This document shows, one piece after another, positions 1 to 7,614 of a stretch of DNA of 48,403 bases. Where the stretch lies: the IMG/VR virus record IMGVR_UViG_3300047443_000189, positions 1-48,403 of that record. One strand, 5' to 3'. A program made the translations under genes and the position numbers. How positions within the stretch are numbered: the first letter of the stretch is position 1; each line of letters begins with the position of its first letter. The stretch comes from a virus. The notes beneath the pieces were generated by a model that was not told the origin of the DNA, ran no database searches, and saw only the letters and a program-made list of their open reading frames with translations.

Positions 1-612
1 TTCGACGGCAAGCGTATCGAACAGCTCGACCGCAAAGGCATGGTGAACAACAAGTTCAACGCCTTCATCATGCAGAAACTCGAAGCAGCCGGCGTGCCGA
101 CTCAATTCGACAAACTGCTGGGCGACAACGAATGCCTGGTGAAAAAACTCGACATGATCCCGGTCGAATGCGTTGTGCGTAACTACGCCGCCGGCAGCCT
201 GGTCAAGCGCCTGGGTGTTGAAGAGGGCATGAAGCTCAACCCTTACACCTTCGAACTGTTCCTGAAGGACGACGCCAAGGGCGACCCGTTCATCAACGAA
301 TCCCACGTCGTGGCATTCGGTTGGGGCACCGCCGAGCAACTGGTTCGCATGAAAGAACTGTCGCTCAAGGTCAACGAAGTACTGAGCAAACTGTTCGACG
401 ACGCCGGCCTGCTGCTGGTCGACTTCAAACTCGAATTTGGCGTGTTCTCCGACGGCTCCATCGTTCTGGGCGACGAATTCAGCCCGGACGGCTGCCGTCT
501 GTGGGACAAGGCCACTAAGAAGAAAATGGACAAGGACCGCTTCCGTCAGGGCCTCGGTGATGTCATCGAAGCCTACGAAGAAGTCGCCAACCGTCTGGGC
601 GTACCGCTTTAA
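1..612 (+). CDS. purC: Phosphoribosylaminoimidazole-succinocarboxamide synthase (SAICAR synthase), 5'-truncated by the window
   Basis: This enzyme joins aspartate to CAIR using ATP in de novo purine synthesis, in the cytoplasm. The reading frame is open from base 1, so the window cuts the gene; 203 codons are visible and about 33 N-terminal residues are missing compared with the usual ~236-aa enzyme. Family motifs seen are [12 protein letters not shown], the NESH segment, [11 protein letters not shown] and the GDEFSPD metal/substrate-binding segment near the C-terminus. It is the host housekeeping gene next to the phage integration site and is not part of the prophage. GC-rich codon use fits Pseudomonas. 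Confidence 0.97.
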   Translation, partial: FDGKRIEQLDRKGMVNNKFNAFIMQKLEAAGVPTQFDKLLGDNECLVKKLDMIPVECVVRNYAAGSLVKRLGVEEGMKLNPYTFELFLKDDAKGDPFINESHVVAFGWGTAEQLVRMKELSLKVNEVLSKLFDDAGLLLVDFKLEFGVFSDGSIVLGDEFSPDGCRLWDKATKKKMDKDRFRQGLGDVIEAYEEVANRLGVPL

Positions 613-657
613 TCGACGCAAGCATCTGATAGCACGGAAAAAAATCGCTAAAGGGGG

Positions 658-686
658 TTCGCTTCCGGCGATTGTGCTGTTATGAT
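658..686 (+). promoter_or_regulatory. Probable tRNA-Ser promoter
   Basis: A -10 box TATGAT (681-686) lies 17 bp after a poor -35 (TTCGCT, 658-663) and is followed by the GC-rich discriminator GCGCGCC, typical of stringently controlled stable-RNA promoters. Expected start is about 693, just before the mature tRNA. Inferred from position and sequence only. Confidence 0.5.
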
Positions 687-696
687 GCGCGCCGTT

Positions 697-786
697 GGAG
701 AGATGCCAGAGTGGCCGAATGGGACGGATTCGAAATCCGTTGTACCTTCACCGGTACCTAGGGTTCGAATCCCTATCTCTCCGCCA
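697..786 (+). tRNA. tRNA-Ser (anticodon CGA)
   Basis: Class II tRNA of 90 nt including encoded CCA. Acceptor arm GGAGAGA (697-703) pairs with TCTCTCC (776-782). The anticodon stem ACGGA/TCCGT (724-728/736-740) encloses the loop TTCGAAA with anticodon CGA at 731-733, reading UCG. A long variable arm is present and the T-arm carries GGTTCGAATCC. The 3' end from 761 is duplicated at the far end of the window, so this gene is the phage attachment site and stays intact after integration. Confidence 0.97.
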
Positions 787-787
787 T
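761..787. repeat. attL core (27-bp direct repeat with attR)
   Basis: The 27 bases here, covering the T-arm, the 3' acceptor strand, CCA and one further T, are repeated exactly at 48167-48193. The sequences differ immediately outside both ends of the match. Together with the neighbouring integrase gene this defines the prophage left end. Confidence 0.93.
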
Positions 788-802
788 TATTGAATAAGAC
801 TA

Positions 803-838
803 AGCCCCTGTAATCGTTGAAGATTACAGGGGCTTTTT
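803..838 (+). terminator. Intrinsic terminator for tRNA-Ser, supplied by the phage
   Basis: A perfect 13-bp stem (803-815 with 822-834) is followed by TTTTT. It lies just inside the prophage, so after integration the tRNA is terminated by phage DNA. The host's own terminator appears displaced to 48203-48234; both share the 15-base string GGGGCTTTTTCGTTT. Confidence 0.88.
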
Positions 839-856
839 CGTTTCGTAGATTTTGTA

Positions 857-874
857 TAGGGCATTTTTAGGGCA
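857..874. promoter_or_regulatory. Candidate integrase arm-type sites, left arm
   Basis: TAGGGCA occurs at 857-863 and 868-874, exactly 11 bp apart and in the same orientation. The same pair with the same 11-bp spacing occurs near attR (48056-48073). One-helical-turn spacing near both att cores is what is expected of tyrosine-recombinase arm-binding sites. The rest of 875-1189 shows no convincing gene. Confidence 0.6.
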
Positions 875-1189
875 AAAAATGATTGTGTGAGACCGCCCTA
901 GGCCGCTGCCTCGTCAATTGCTCTAATGGCACCTGCACCACTTTCGCAGCTTTGATCGACGGATAATTGGCGGTAGTCGATCAAGGTTAGTTTTCCGAAT
1001 TTAGGCGCGGCATTCTCCAACCTCTTTTGTGCCTATTAGTGATGTTGGCGTGTATTTTGCCTTGAATAAAAATTGTGTGGCTGTTCCATTTGTCTGATGC
1101 GCAACGAAAAAAAACTACTACGCTCCGTGTGTGTCAAACTACATAGCTACGTCATGTACCAGCATTTTTTTCAAGGACAGGAGAGTCAC

Positions 1190-1471
1190 ATGAAGTTCCA
1201 CGACATTTTGTCAGCGCGCTTGCCAGAAATAGGCGAGTCGGTGAAAGAGTGTGTCAATTTGGGAGAATGGTTGCTTTTCAAAACTGAAGCCTCGGGTGAC
1301 CATCCTGAAGCCGCGTTCTATCTCAAGACTGGTACTTCCATTTTTGAGCTGGATGACAACGGTAGGTTGCTGCATGAGGTTTCGCAAGACGCCGAAAAGC
1401 TCGAGATAGACGAATTGTTCTACTTCGCGGACGTTTGTAAGCCGACTTCGCTGAGTAACACCCGCATTTAA
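1190..1471 (+). CDS. Hypothetical 93-aa protein paired with the caspase-like protease
   Basis: Start chosen at 1190 because AGGAG (1179-1183) sits 6 nt upstream; longer in-frame versions lack a ribosome site. The product is a small acidic soluble protein without signal peptide or membrane segment, and its C-terminal half is rich in Asp/Glu (SIFELDDNGR, KLEIDELFYFADVC). I do not recognise a family. It ends 36 nt before the caspase-like gene on the same strand, so the two are probably one transcript. Its role as sensor, inhibitor or substrate of the protease is inference only. Codon use is less GC-biased than the phage structural genes, as for many cargo genes. Confidence 0.75.
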   Translation: MKFHDILSARLPEIGESVKECVNLGEWLLFKTEASGDHPEAAFYLKTGTSIFELDDNGRLLHEVSQDAEKLEIDELFYFADVCKPTSLSNTRI

Positions 1472-1507
1472 GATGATGGAAGCGGCAGCACAGGGATGCC
1501 TACATAA

Positions 1508-2398
1508 ATGAGCTTGATTGGTGGGAGCACGAAGTGGGTGTTGTTTCTATCCGCGCATGCGGACGCTGAGCCCCGCCACATTGTCGATCTTGCATATGGT
1601 GTTCTTTGTTTTGAGCGCGCTGGTGTCAGCATCACGGACATTGCAATCTATATCGACGGAGCAGACCGAGTCTCCATCGAAAACTTCATCAAAATCGGAA
1701 CAAATTCTTCATTCGTCGTGAAGGAATCGAAGGATTTTTTTGTCGATCAAGCCAGCAACGTTCACGAGAATGTTGTCATGTTTGTTACGGGGCATGGCGG
1801 TCCCGACGGGATTGACGCAGCAACGCCGATCACGCCGTACGTTTTGTTAAATTGCTTGAAATCGTCGCCAAAGCTTAAAACCGCAGTGGTTTATCTCGGT
1901 CAATGCTATGCAGGGATTTTCAACTATATTGGGGCAGGGAGTAAGCAGCTAGGTAACGGTAACGTCGATCCTGACGTGATTTTTATCGGTGCGACCAACC
2001 TTCATGAGAGCCTCAGTTCGTCGACGACGGAGACTTTTTTGTCTGGCTCCTTTTCTTGGCCGGCGAACCTTTTCCTACTATTTGCATTCAAGTGGTTTTC
2101 GAATCCTGTTGACGTCGATGGCGACGGTAAATTTACGATTACAGATTCTTACAAATATGCTGGCGTCTATTCGAATGCAGCAAATAAGAACCAAAAGGCA
2201 GCGAGCTTAGCAAAATCTGTAGACCTGCAAGCGGCATGGGTCGCTGCAAGGAATGCCAACCAGGTGAATCCGTCTCCTGCAGCTAAGCTTACAGAAGACG
2301 CTGAATTCACTCGTTATGCATCGCAACTTTCGCTCCTCTACGTTCATCAGGAGTGTTGGATTCTCAATGCTATACCTTCACAGCGTATCGAAGTGTAG
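1508..2398 (+). CDS. Caspase-fold cysteine protease (C13/C14-like)
   Basis: 296 aa with no obvious signal peptide. The sequence shows the hallmarks of the caspase/legumain clan: a hydrophobic strand then His in FVTGHGG (His96), and a second strand ending in the nucleophile in VYLGQCYAG (Cys133). Residues 202-213 (DVDGDGKFTITD) form a canonical EF-hand calcium loop with Asp at loop positions 1, 3, 5 and 12; bacterial C13-like proteins often carry DxNGDGK segments at a similar place. The substrate is unknown. It lies between attL and the integrase, a common site for prophage cargo, behind the 93-aa gene. A role in abortive infection or regulated proteolysis is inference. Only a weak ribosome site (CAGGGA) precedes the start, so translation may depend on the upstream gene. 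Confidence 0.85.
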   Translation: MSLIGGSTKWVLFLSAHADAEPRHIVDLAYGVLCFERAGVSITDIAIYIDGADRVSIENFIKIGTNSSFVVKESKDFFVDQASNVHENVVMFVTGHGGPDGIDAATPITPYVLLNCLKSSPKLKTAVVYLGQCYAGIFNYIGAGSKQLGNGNVDPDVIFIGATNLHESLSSSTTETFLSGSFSWPANLFLLFAFKWFSNPVDVDGDGKFTITDSYKYAGVYSNAANKNQKAASLAKSVDLQAAWVAARNANQVNPSPAAKLTEDAEFTRYASQLSLLYVHQECWILNAIPSQRIEV

Positions 2399-2535
2399 CG
2401 AACTGACCGTAGGTGCGATCTCTCACATCCACTTTATCCTTGCAGCACACTGCGAGGACGAATGGAGAGATCAGCAGTCCGAACAAAGTTGTCCAAGCTT
2501 TCAGTGACTACCTCGCCTCTCGGACTTGGCGTTCT

Positions 2536-3753
2536 CTATTTGTTTCTAAAACCAAGCATTCTCGACACGATACCCGCCATGCTCTTGGTGTCCTTCGGTA
2601 TCCATCTTCCGTAATGCTTTCTCACCATCGTTGTGTCGGCATGTCCAAGCTGCCTAGCCACCCATTCGACCGGTACATAGCTCGATAGCATCTGGCTAGC
2701 GAAGGTATGGCGACATTGATTGGCACCTCGGTGGCGGACTTCCGCCTTTTTTAGATGCGCTGTGAACCAGTTGCTCAACGTTTTCCCACTCCAGAGCAAA
2801 CCACTGGTCGAGCTGCGGAAAAGAAACCTGACCTTCATTTTCTTCGACGAGATGTTGTCTCGCTGGATAACGGTGATCTCTTCCGGGGCCGCCTCCTTAG
2901 CTGCTGCAACAATCTCTCGCATCAATTCAAGTGCAGGGTCTATCAGCTCGATCACTCTTATTCTGGAGCGTTCTTTCGGGACCTTGAATTCGCCCACGAC
3001 CAGCGCACGACGGACCTGTACCAGGCCGGCATCAAGATCGATGTCCTCGACAGCGAGTGCGATGAGTTCGGATAGTGATAGTCCAGCCCAGCAGTTGAAC
3101 TCAATCATCCTGGTATCAGGTCGTCGGTCCGGATCCGCTTTGCCGATCAAATCAATCTCTGTGCGACTGAAGGGGTCGGCGTGTTCAAGGTCAACGTCCG
3201 AGCCGACGTTGCTGATTCGATCCAGTGGGTTGGCTTTCAAGATGCCGTCGCCGAAGGCGTCAGCCCAGACGCCTCGGACGACGGTGAAGATGTCGTTTAC
3301 TGTCTTTGGGGATAGGCCTTGCTTCAGCAGTTGCGCTTGAAACAGTTCGATATCGCTCTTGCTGATGTCAACGATTCGGCGTTTGCCAAACTTGTTTTCG
3401 ACGTGCTTGGCCTTGCTAGCATAGTTAACGACGGTGCTTGAAGCTTTGAGTGCGCGCTGAACCTCCAGCCATCGATCGATTCCTTCCTTCACGGTGCGCT
3501 TGAGAGAAGGTCCTCCGGTACCGGTGAACATTGCTGCCCTGGGAGAGTTGGGAAAGTGGGCCGCATAGTCGAAGCGGCCCTCTTTGATCTCTGCAAGGAT
3601 TGTGCGTCGCTTGTTGTCGGCGTAGGCAATCGCAGCTTTGTTTACCTTCGAGATCCCGTCCAGTGGTTCCCTGCATCGCTGGCCATTGAAGATGAACCAG
3701 ATACGCAACTGTTTGCCGTTCATCTCGACGCCAGTGGGCATCTTGTCAGTCAT
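2536..3753 (-). CDS. int: Tyrosine-recombinase phage integrase
   Basis: 405 aa. An N-terminal arm-binding region (about 1-75) is followed by a SAM-like core-binding domain (about 85-180) and the catalytic domain. Catalytic positions visible are Arg348 in NQCRHTF, His371 in QLGH and the nucleophile Tyr381 in HYGRW. The first Arg of the usual G-x-R-x-x-E-L box is Ser226 (GLSLSEL), and the usual His of HxxR is Asn345. The start at 3753 is preferred over a longer frame because its ATG overlaps the excisionase stop as ATGA. It is the last gene of the leftward early operon and faces attL, as expected for integration into tRNA-Ser. Confidence 0.93.
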   Translation of the reverse strand: MTDKMPTGVEMNGKQLRIWFIFNGQRCREPLDGISKVNKAAIAYADNKRRTILAEIKEGRFDYAAHFPNSPRAAMFTGTGGPSLKRTVKEGIDRWLEVQRALKASSTVVNYASKAKHVENKFGKRRIVDISKSDIELFQAQLLKQGLSPKTVNDIFTVVRGVWADAFGDGILKANPLDRISNVGSDVDLEHADPFSRTEIDLIGKADPDRRPDTRMIEFNCWAGLSLSELIALAVEDIDLDAGLVQVRRALVVGEFKVPKERSRIRVIELIDPALELMREIVAAAKEAAPEEITVIQRDNISSKKMKVRFLFRSSTSGLLWSGKTLSNWFTAHLKKAEVRHRGANQCRHTFASQMLSSYVPVEWVARQLGHADTTMVRKHYGRWIPKDTKSMAGIVSRMLGFRNK

Positions 3754-3965
3754 GGTTGACCTGCCATCCACTTTTCAATTGCTTCCTTGTTGTAAACCAG
3801 CACATTTGCAGGGTCTGTTCGGTAGTGCTTACCCTCCAGCCAAAGTCCGCGAGAGCGGTACTTGCGGACTGCTTCTGTGCTGAGTCCGAATACTGGATAA
3901 AGCAGGTCTTGGCGAAACCAAGCACCTGGTGCTATTTGAAAATCAATTTTTTCTGCAGCGCTCAT
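3750..3965 (-). CDS. Excisionase-like DNA-binding protein
   Basis: 71 aa, winged-helix/MerR-like, resembling the small Xis proteins found next to Pseudomonas prophage integrases (FGLSTEAVRKYRSRGLWLEGKHY, then an aromatic-rich end KEAIEKWMAG). The start at 3965 is set by an ATGA overlap with the methyltransferase stop, and its own stop overlaps the integrase start in the same way, so all three should be translationally coupled. The expected role is to bend attachment-site DNA and favour excision. Confidence 0.8.
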   Translation of the reverse strand: MSAAEKIDFQIAPGAWFRQDLLYPVFGLSTEAVRKYRSRGLWLEGKHYRTDPANVLVYNKEAIEKWMAGQP

Positions 3966-5764
3966 GCTGCCTCCTCCATCTGGCCCACGCTCAATCCAAC
4001 AGCAACTGGGCGTACCCACACCGGCATGTTGTTGAGCATGAAAGTTTCTCCGGCTTCAGCCAGCAACAGGGTGGTGCCCATCACATGCGCGATGGCCTCG
4101 GCAGCTGCTGGTGGAACTGCGTTACCGATACGCTCTCGCCAGGCCTGATCACTTAAGCCGTCCAGCTCGAACTGTTCCTCAGGCTCGATCAGGCTCTGCA
4201 GCGCGGCCAGCTCCAACGTGGTGAATGGGCGGTGCCAGGTGCCGTCGAGACTTTCAATCACGCAGGTCAACCGGTCATTGCCTTTAGGCATTCGGGGATC
4301 TGCCACCGACCAGCGCCCGTTGTCCTGCTTGGCGCTGGCCGATACGGCGCCGCATTGCTCATTCCAACCGACAACACCGTAATGTCCGCCACTCAGGTAG
4401 GCGTCACCCTTGACGCGCTTCATGCCAGGGCGGGGATCTGCGATCGACAATGCTCCGCTGGCTACCTGTTGCGATCCGGTGACAGTCCCAGCAGTTTTAT
4501 CCCCTGGACAAACCCCGAGCTTTCGGCTGCTCGCTCCTGGGTGCCAGTTGTGATATCGGGGATCCTGAACCGCAAAGGCACCTTGCCCCGTTGTGCTGCT
4601 GGCAATGACCGTTCCAGCGGTGTTGTCGAACGGCGTTACCAAATACTTGCCGAAGCCATCACCAGGCCGGCGAGGATCAGCAACGCTGAACGTTCCTTGC
4701 CCGGGTGACTTGACGCCGATTACCGCGCCACTCGTTTCGTCCCAGCGGCGCACGCCGTACTGCTGGTATTGGAGGGCACCAGCTTTGCTGCGCGGGTCTG
4801 CCACCGAGAACGCGCCATTGGTGGGGCGGCTCCGGCCGGCGACAACGCCCATTGAGTCGTCCCACTTGTTCACGCCGAGATACCCGCCGTAAGCCTCGGG
4901 CACAATCACGAAGTCACGCAGATAACCGTCCTCGATCACCAAGTCATTCAAACTGCGCCAGTCCTTGCCTGCGGTGACCAGAGCCAAGCGAACCCACGTT
5001 TTCCATTGCAGCGCAGGTACCCGGTGCATCGGGCCGGCGGCTTCGATATCGCCAGCGAGCGGCATGCGGCCGAGGATCGATCCGACTGACTTGAGCGTCT
5101 TCTTTTCCGGTTCATACAGGAACGGGGGCACCTTCTCGATATGGCGAGCCACCAGCAAGAAGCGCTTGCGGCTCTGGGCAAGGCCGCCGATGACGCCGCA
5201 GTCGTGGGTGGTTTCAGCAACCGCATATCCGTAGTGGTTCAGCAGTTTGTTGATCTGGTCCAGCAGGTTCCGGCCGCGAGTAACGAGGCGCGGCACGTTC
5301 TCGAAGACGATCAGCGATACCGGATCGTCCTTCCATGCCTCACACATCAGCCAGATGCAGCGCAACGTCAGCTCGTTCAGGGCCTGGTACTTCGGTGTCA
5401 GGCTCATCGTTTCGGACAGCAAGCCCGAGGCGCCCTTACATGGGCTGGAAATGAACACGGCGTCAGGCCGTTCATTGCTTGCAGCACGGCGAAGGTCGTC
5501 GGAGCTCGCCTCCGTCCAGCCGGCGGGCGGTTCTTTACCGTGGAAGCGGGTGTACTGGTCGCGGGTGAACAGATCCATTAGCGTGCCAGGAACGCCGGAC
5601 AGTCGCTCGAAGTCGCGCAGGCCTGCCGGATCTACGTCCACGCCACCGATGCACTGCCACTCGGCTTGAATGTGCCCAACGACAGGTTTGGCCCGGTTGA
5701 AGCCCTTAGCGCCGCCGCCCAGGCCACAGCACATGTGAAAGTGCTTGAGAGTGCGCTTGATCAC
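3962..5764 (-). CDS. Phage C5-cytosine DNA methyltransferase with five-repeat recognition region
   Basis: 600 aa. It transfers a methyl group from S-adenosylmethionine to cytosine C5. Motif I is CCGLGGGAKGF, motif IV has the catalytic Cys109 in SSPCKG, motif VI is ENV (155-157), motif VIII is QSRKR (197-201), and motif X is GNAVPP near the C-terminus. Between motifs VIII and X lie five copies of a roughly 40-residue repeat ending in VADPR or a variant (DPR at 323, 363, 401, 443, 489), where the target-recognition domain should be. The start is GTG at 5764: it overlaps the upstream stop as GTGA and has AAAGGAG 7 nt before it. No restriction endonuclease gene accompanies it, so it more likely protects phage DNA from host restriction than forms an R-M system. 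Confidence 0.92.
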   Translation of the reverse strand: MIKRTLKHFHMCCGLGGGAKGFNRAKPVVGHIQAEWQCIGGVDVDPAGLRDFERLSGVPGTLMDLFTRDQYTRFHGKEPPAGWTEASSDDLRRAASNERPDAVFISSPCKGASGLLSETMSLTPKYQALNELTLRCIWLMCEAWKDDPVSLIVFENVPRLVTRGRNLLDQINKLLNHYGYAVAETTHDCGVIGGLAQSRKRFLLVARHIEKVPPFLYEPEKKTLKSVGSILGRMPLAGDIEAAGPMHRVPALQWKTWVRLALVTAGKDWRSLNDLVIEDGYLRDFVIVPEAYGGYLGVNKWDDSMGVVAGRSRPTNGAFSVADPRSKAGALQYQQYGVRRWDETSGAVIGVKSPGQGTFSVADPRRPGDGFGKYLVTPFDNTAGTVIASSTTGQGAFAVQDPRYHNWHPGASSRKLGVCPGDKTAGTVTGSQQVASGALSIADPRPGMKRVKGDAYLSGGHYGVVGWNEQCGAVSASAKQDNGRWSVADPRMPKGNDRLTCVIESLDGTWHRPFTTLELAALQSLIEPEEQFELDGLSDQAWRERIGNAVPPAAAEAIAHVMGTTLLLAEAGETFMLNNMPVWVRPVAVGLSVGQMEEAA

Positions 5765-6369
5765 GGGCGAACTCCTTTGGCTTGCTGGCCAACAAGTGAG
5801 GCATGCTTCCACCCTCTACGCTTCCATGCTGCGAAGCCGGCCCGGTACGCGTAATGCTCACGTGCGAACGAGTCGGATGTCTTCGCACCTGGTGCGGTGA
5901 TGTACGTGCCTCGCTGGGCGCAGTACTGCAGGCCTTCGGGGACCGGGAACTCTTTCTCGAACTCAACGCGCTCGTCGATCTGCATCTCGTCGACGGCTTC
6001 TTGTGATGGGCTTTCAGAGTTGCTGTCAGGGTGCGTATACCCCACAGCAGGCTGCGCGAGCGGGCGATTCTGAGCGATTAGCGTTGCATTGGGTGTGGCT
6101 GCCTCGCGCAGCTTTTCGTGGGGTATAAGCGCCTCGGTGGTGCTGCTGGAAGAGGCAATAATGCCTGCTGCTTCGCAGCAGATACTGTTTGTTTCTAGTG
6201 TGTCGACGCTGGCTTTTTCGCAGAGCAAAGCGGTCGTGAATTGGTTGGTGTGCTGGTCCTTTTGCATGCCGCTTTCCTCCGGGGTTCGATTGCGCGTTGG
6301 TTCATCTGCTGCGAGTAGGGCGTGAGCCGGGTTGTGGTGAGTGTTGGACTGAGCGCTGATCCGGCTCAT
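5761..6369 (-). CDS. Hypothetical phage protein, 202 aa
   Basis: I do not recognise the family. The first ~115 residues are low-complexity, polar and Ser/Thr/Asn-rich, probably disordered. The last ~80 look folded and conserved-type (VEFEKEFPVPEGLQYC, REHYAYRAGFAAWKRRGW). AGGAG lies 8-12 nt before the ATG at 6369, which overlaps the preceding gene's stop as ATGA. It sits mid-operon between a membrane protein and the methyltransferase. Confidence 0.75.
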   Translation of the reverse strand: MSRISAQSNTHHNPAHALLAADEPTRNRTPEESGMQKDQHTNQFTTALLCEKASVDTLETNSICCEAAGIIASSSSTTEALIPHEKLREAATPNATLIAQNRPLAQPAVGYTHPDSNSESPSQEAVDEMQIDERVEFEKEFPVPEGLQYCAQRGTYITAPGAKTSDSFAREHYAYRAGFAAWKRRGWKHASLVGQQAKGVRP

Positions 6370-6785
6370 GCGACGTTCTCCTGATCGGCTGGCTCTAGCA
6401 GAGCTGCGATGGCAAGAGCCTGCTCGCGCAAGGCACGGGTTTCGCGTTCGAGTTTTTTACCCGTGCGGAAGGCGGCAAACGTCTCGGCGGCAATCCGGAG
6501 CTTGTCGGCGATATCGAGTAACGTCTGGCGTTCGGTTTCGCCGAGTGCCAACGCTTTCTGAAGGCGCTTACTGAATCGCGCCAGGTGGGCGTGGTCAGCC
6601 TTGATGAAATCGAGGGATGCTTTCAATTCGCGAATGGTCTTGGCGCTTTCGGCGCGCAGGATGGCATCGCTTTCTTTCATGCCCGCGGACTTGCCGTCGG
6701 TATGGCCCATGAAATAGCCGGCCCAGACTAGTAGTCCGGCCAAGGCGATCAGGGCGATGAGCGCGGAGATCTGAATAGCAGTCAT
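6366..6785 (-). CDS. Small membrane-anchored coiled-coil protein
   Basis: 139 aa. One N-terminal transmembrane helix (about residues 5-27, rich in Leu, Ala and Ile) is followed by a long charged helical region with heptad-like Leu/Ala spacing (ALALGETERQTLLDIADKLRIAAETF), probably a cytoplasmic coiled coil. The start at 6785 is chosen over a longer frame because AGGAG precedes it and the hydrophobic segment begins directly after it. Function unknown; early-operon context suggests interference with host or superinfecting phage, but that is a guess. Confidence 0.78.
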   Translation of the reverse strand: MTAIQISALIALIALAGLLVWAGYFMGHTDGKSAGMKESDAILRAESAKTIRELKASLDFIKADHAHLARFSKRLQKALALGETERQTLLDIADKLRIAAETFAAFRTGKKLERETRALREQALAIAALLEPADQENVA

Positions 6786-6843
6786 GTGGTGTGCTCCTGG
6801 TGATGTCACAGGCTGGTGGTGGCAGCCGTTCGGTTTGTGGGTG

Positions 6844-7161
6844 TTACTCGTTGGTGTCGTCCTGCTGTCGCTGCATATCTTCGTCGGCCTTGTATGCACG
6901 GATGTCGATCAGTGAGGCAACGTGTCGGATGTGGGCGTACTTCGGTGCCTTGCGGCTGGTGTCCAGCGTGGTGATGGGGAGCTGGATGCGGCCGCTGCTG
7001 ATCTCGGCCACGAACGATTGCTCGTTGAGGTTGCGGAAGTACTGTTCGCGTACTTTGTCCAGCGGGATCAGGACGTCGCCGAAGATACGGTAGAGCAATT
7101 CGACGGTGGCTGACTCTGGTGCCGGGAGCAGGCGGAGCGGGTTTTGTGCTGTGTTACTCAT
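6844..7161 (-). CDS. prtN-like: Pyocin activator PrtN-family protein
   Basis: 105 aa, resembling the PrtN family: LLYRIFGDVLIPLDKVREQYF (22-42), then the short winged-helix-like part ending PKYAHIRHVASLIDIRA. In P. aeruginosa PrtN switches on pyocin genes through P-boxes and is held off by the RecA-sensitive repressor PrtR. Here it lies in the leftward early operon downstream of a PrtR/CI-type repressor, so the same circuit logic may drive the phage late genes after DNA damage. No confident P-boxes were identified. Its ATG overlaps the stop of the preceding 59-aa gene. Confidence 0.8.
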   Translation of the reverse strand: MSNTAQNPLRLLPAPESATVELLYRIFGDVLIPLDKVREQYFRNLNEQSFVAEISSGRIQLPITTLDTSRKAPKYAHIRHVASLIDIRAYKADEDMQRQQDDTNE

Positions 7162-7333
7162 GGCTTTGTTGGGCCTCCTTGCGTTGTTTTCTGGTCGGGT
7201 GGTTCCAGGCGTTCAGGCAGTGGCGTTTGGTCAGCTCGCGCAGATGTTCGGGCACTTCGAGGAGCGCGGCGTTGCGCTCCTCTCGTGTCCGCATGGCGAT
7301 GATCTGGCGGGCGTATTCCCTAGGCCACGTCAC
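7154..7333 (-). CDS. Hypothetical small basic phage protein, 59 aa
   Basis: Starts at GTG 7333, inside the end of the KilAC-like gene, and ends at 7154, overlapping the start of the prtN-like gene. The product begins MTWPREYARQ and continues as a charged helix with Arg/Glu/Lys pairs, a conserved-looking ELTKRHC and WNHPTRKQRKE near the end. No clear Shine-Dalgarno is seen, so it is probably coupled to the gene above. The fit between two overlapping neighbours and the sensible amphipathic composition support it as real; function unknown. Confidence 0.6.
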   Translation of the reverse strand: MTWPREYARQIIAMRTREERNAALLEVPEHLRELTKRHCLNAWNHPTRKQRKEAQQSHE

Positions 7334-7604
7334 GGTTGTCTGCCGGTATGGCAGGCAGGTCGATGCCCAACTGTTCGGCTAGCCAGCGGATGCCGGGTTG
7401 TTTCACCTTGGTTGACTGGCTGTATTGCATGCCGAGCTGGTCGTGGTACCACTGGCCATCCTTGACCTTCAGGTATTCGCGGTCACGGTTGGGGTAGGCC
7501 GGCAGGTTGCGTTCATTGAGCAGACCCTTTTCCCGCATCTGGCTGATGAGTTTGGGCCGGGTCAGGCCGAGGTGGCTTGCGGCTTGGGCGAGTGTGCGAT
7601 CCAT
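7320..7604 (-). CDS. KilAC-domain-like phage DNA-binding/antirepressor-type protein
   Basis: 94 aa. The sequence follows the KilAC pattern found at the C-terminus of phage antirepressors: TLAQAASHLGLTRPKLISQM, then a turn with ERNLPAYPNRD, REYLKVKDG, and TKVKQPGIRWLAEQLG. Only this domain is present; there is no N-terminal Bro/KilA-N part. The start at 7604 has a GAGGGGG ribosome site. Probably it binds DNA or modulates the repressor; which one cannot be told from the sequence. Confidence 0.62.
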   Translation of the reverse strand: MDRTLAQAASHLGLTRPKLISQMREKGLLNERNLPAYPNRDREYLKVKDGQWYHDQLGMQYSQSTKVKQPGIRWLAEQLGIDLPAIPADNRDVA

Positions 7605-7614
7605 GGCATCCCCC

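Noticed and set aside
3962-5764. A restriction-modification system
   Set aside because: No endonuclease gene lies near this or the adenine methyltransferase; both look like orphan phage methyltransferases.
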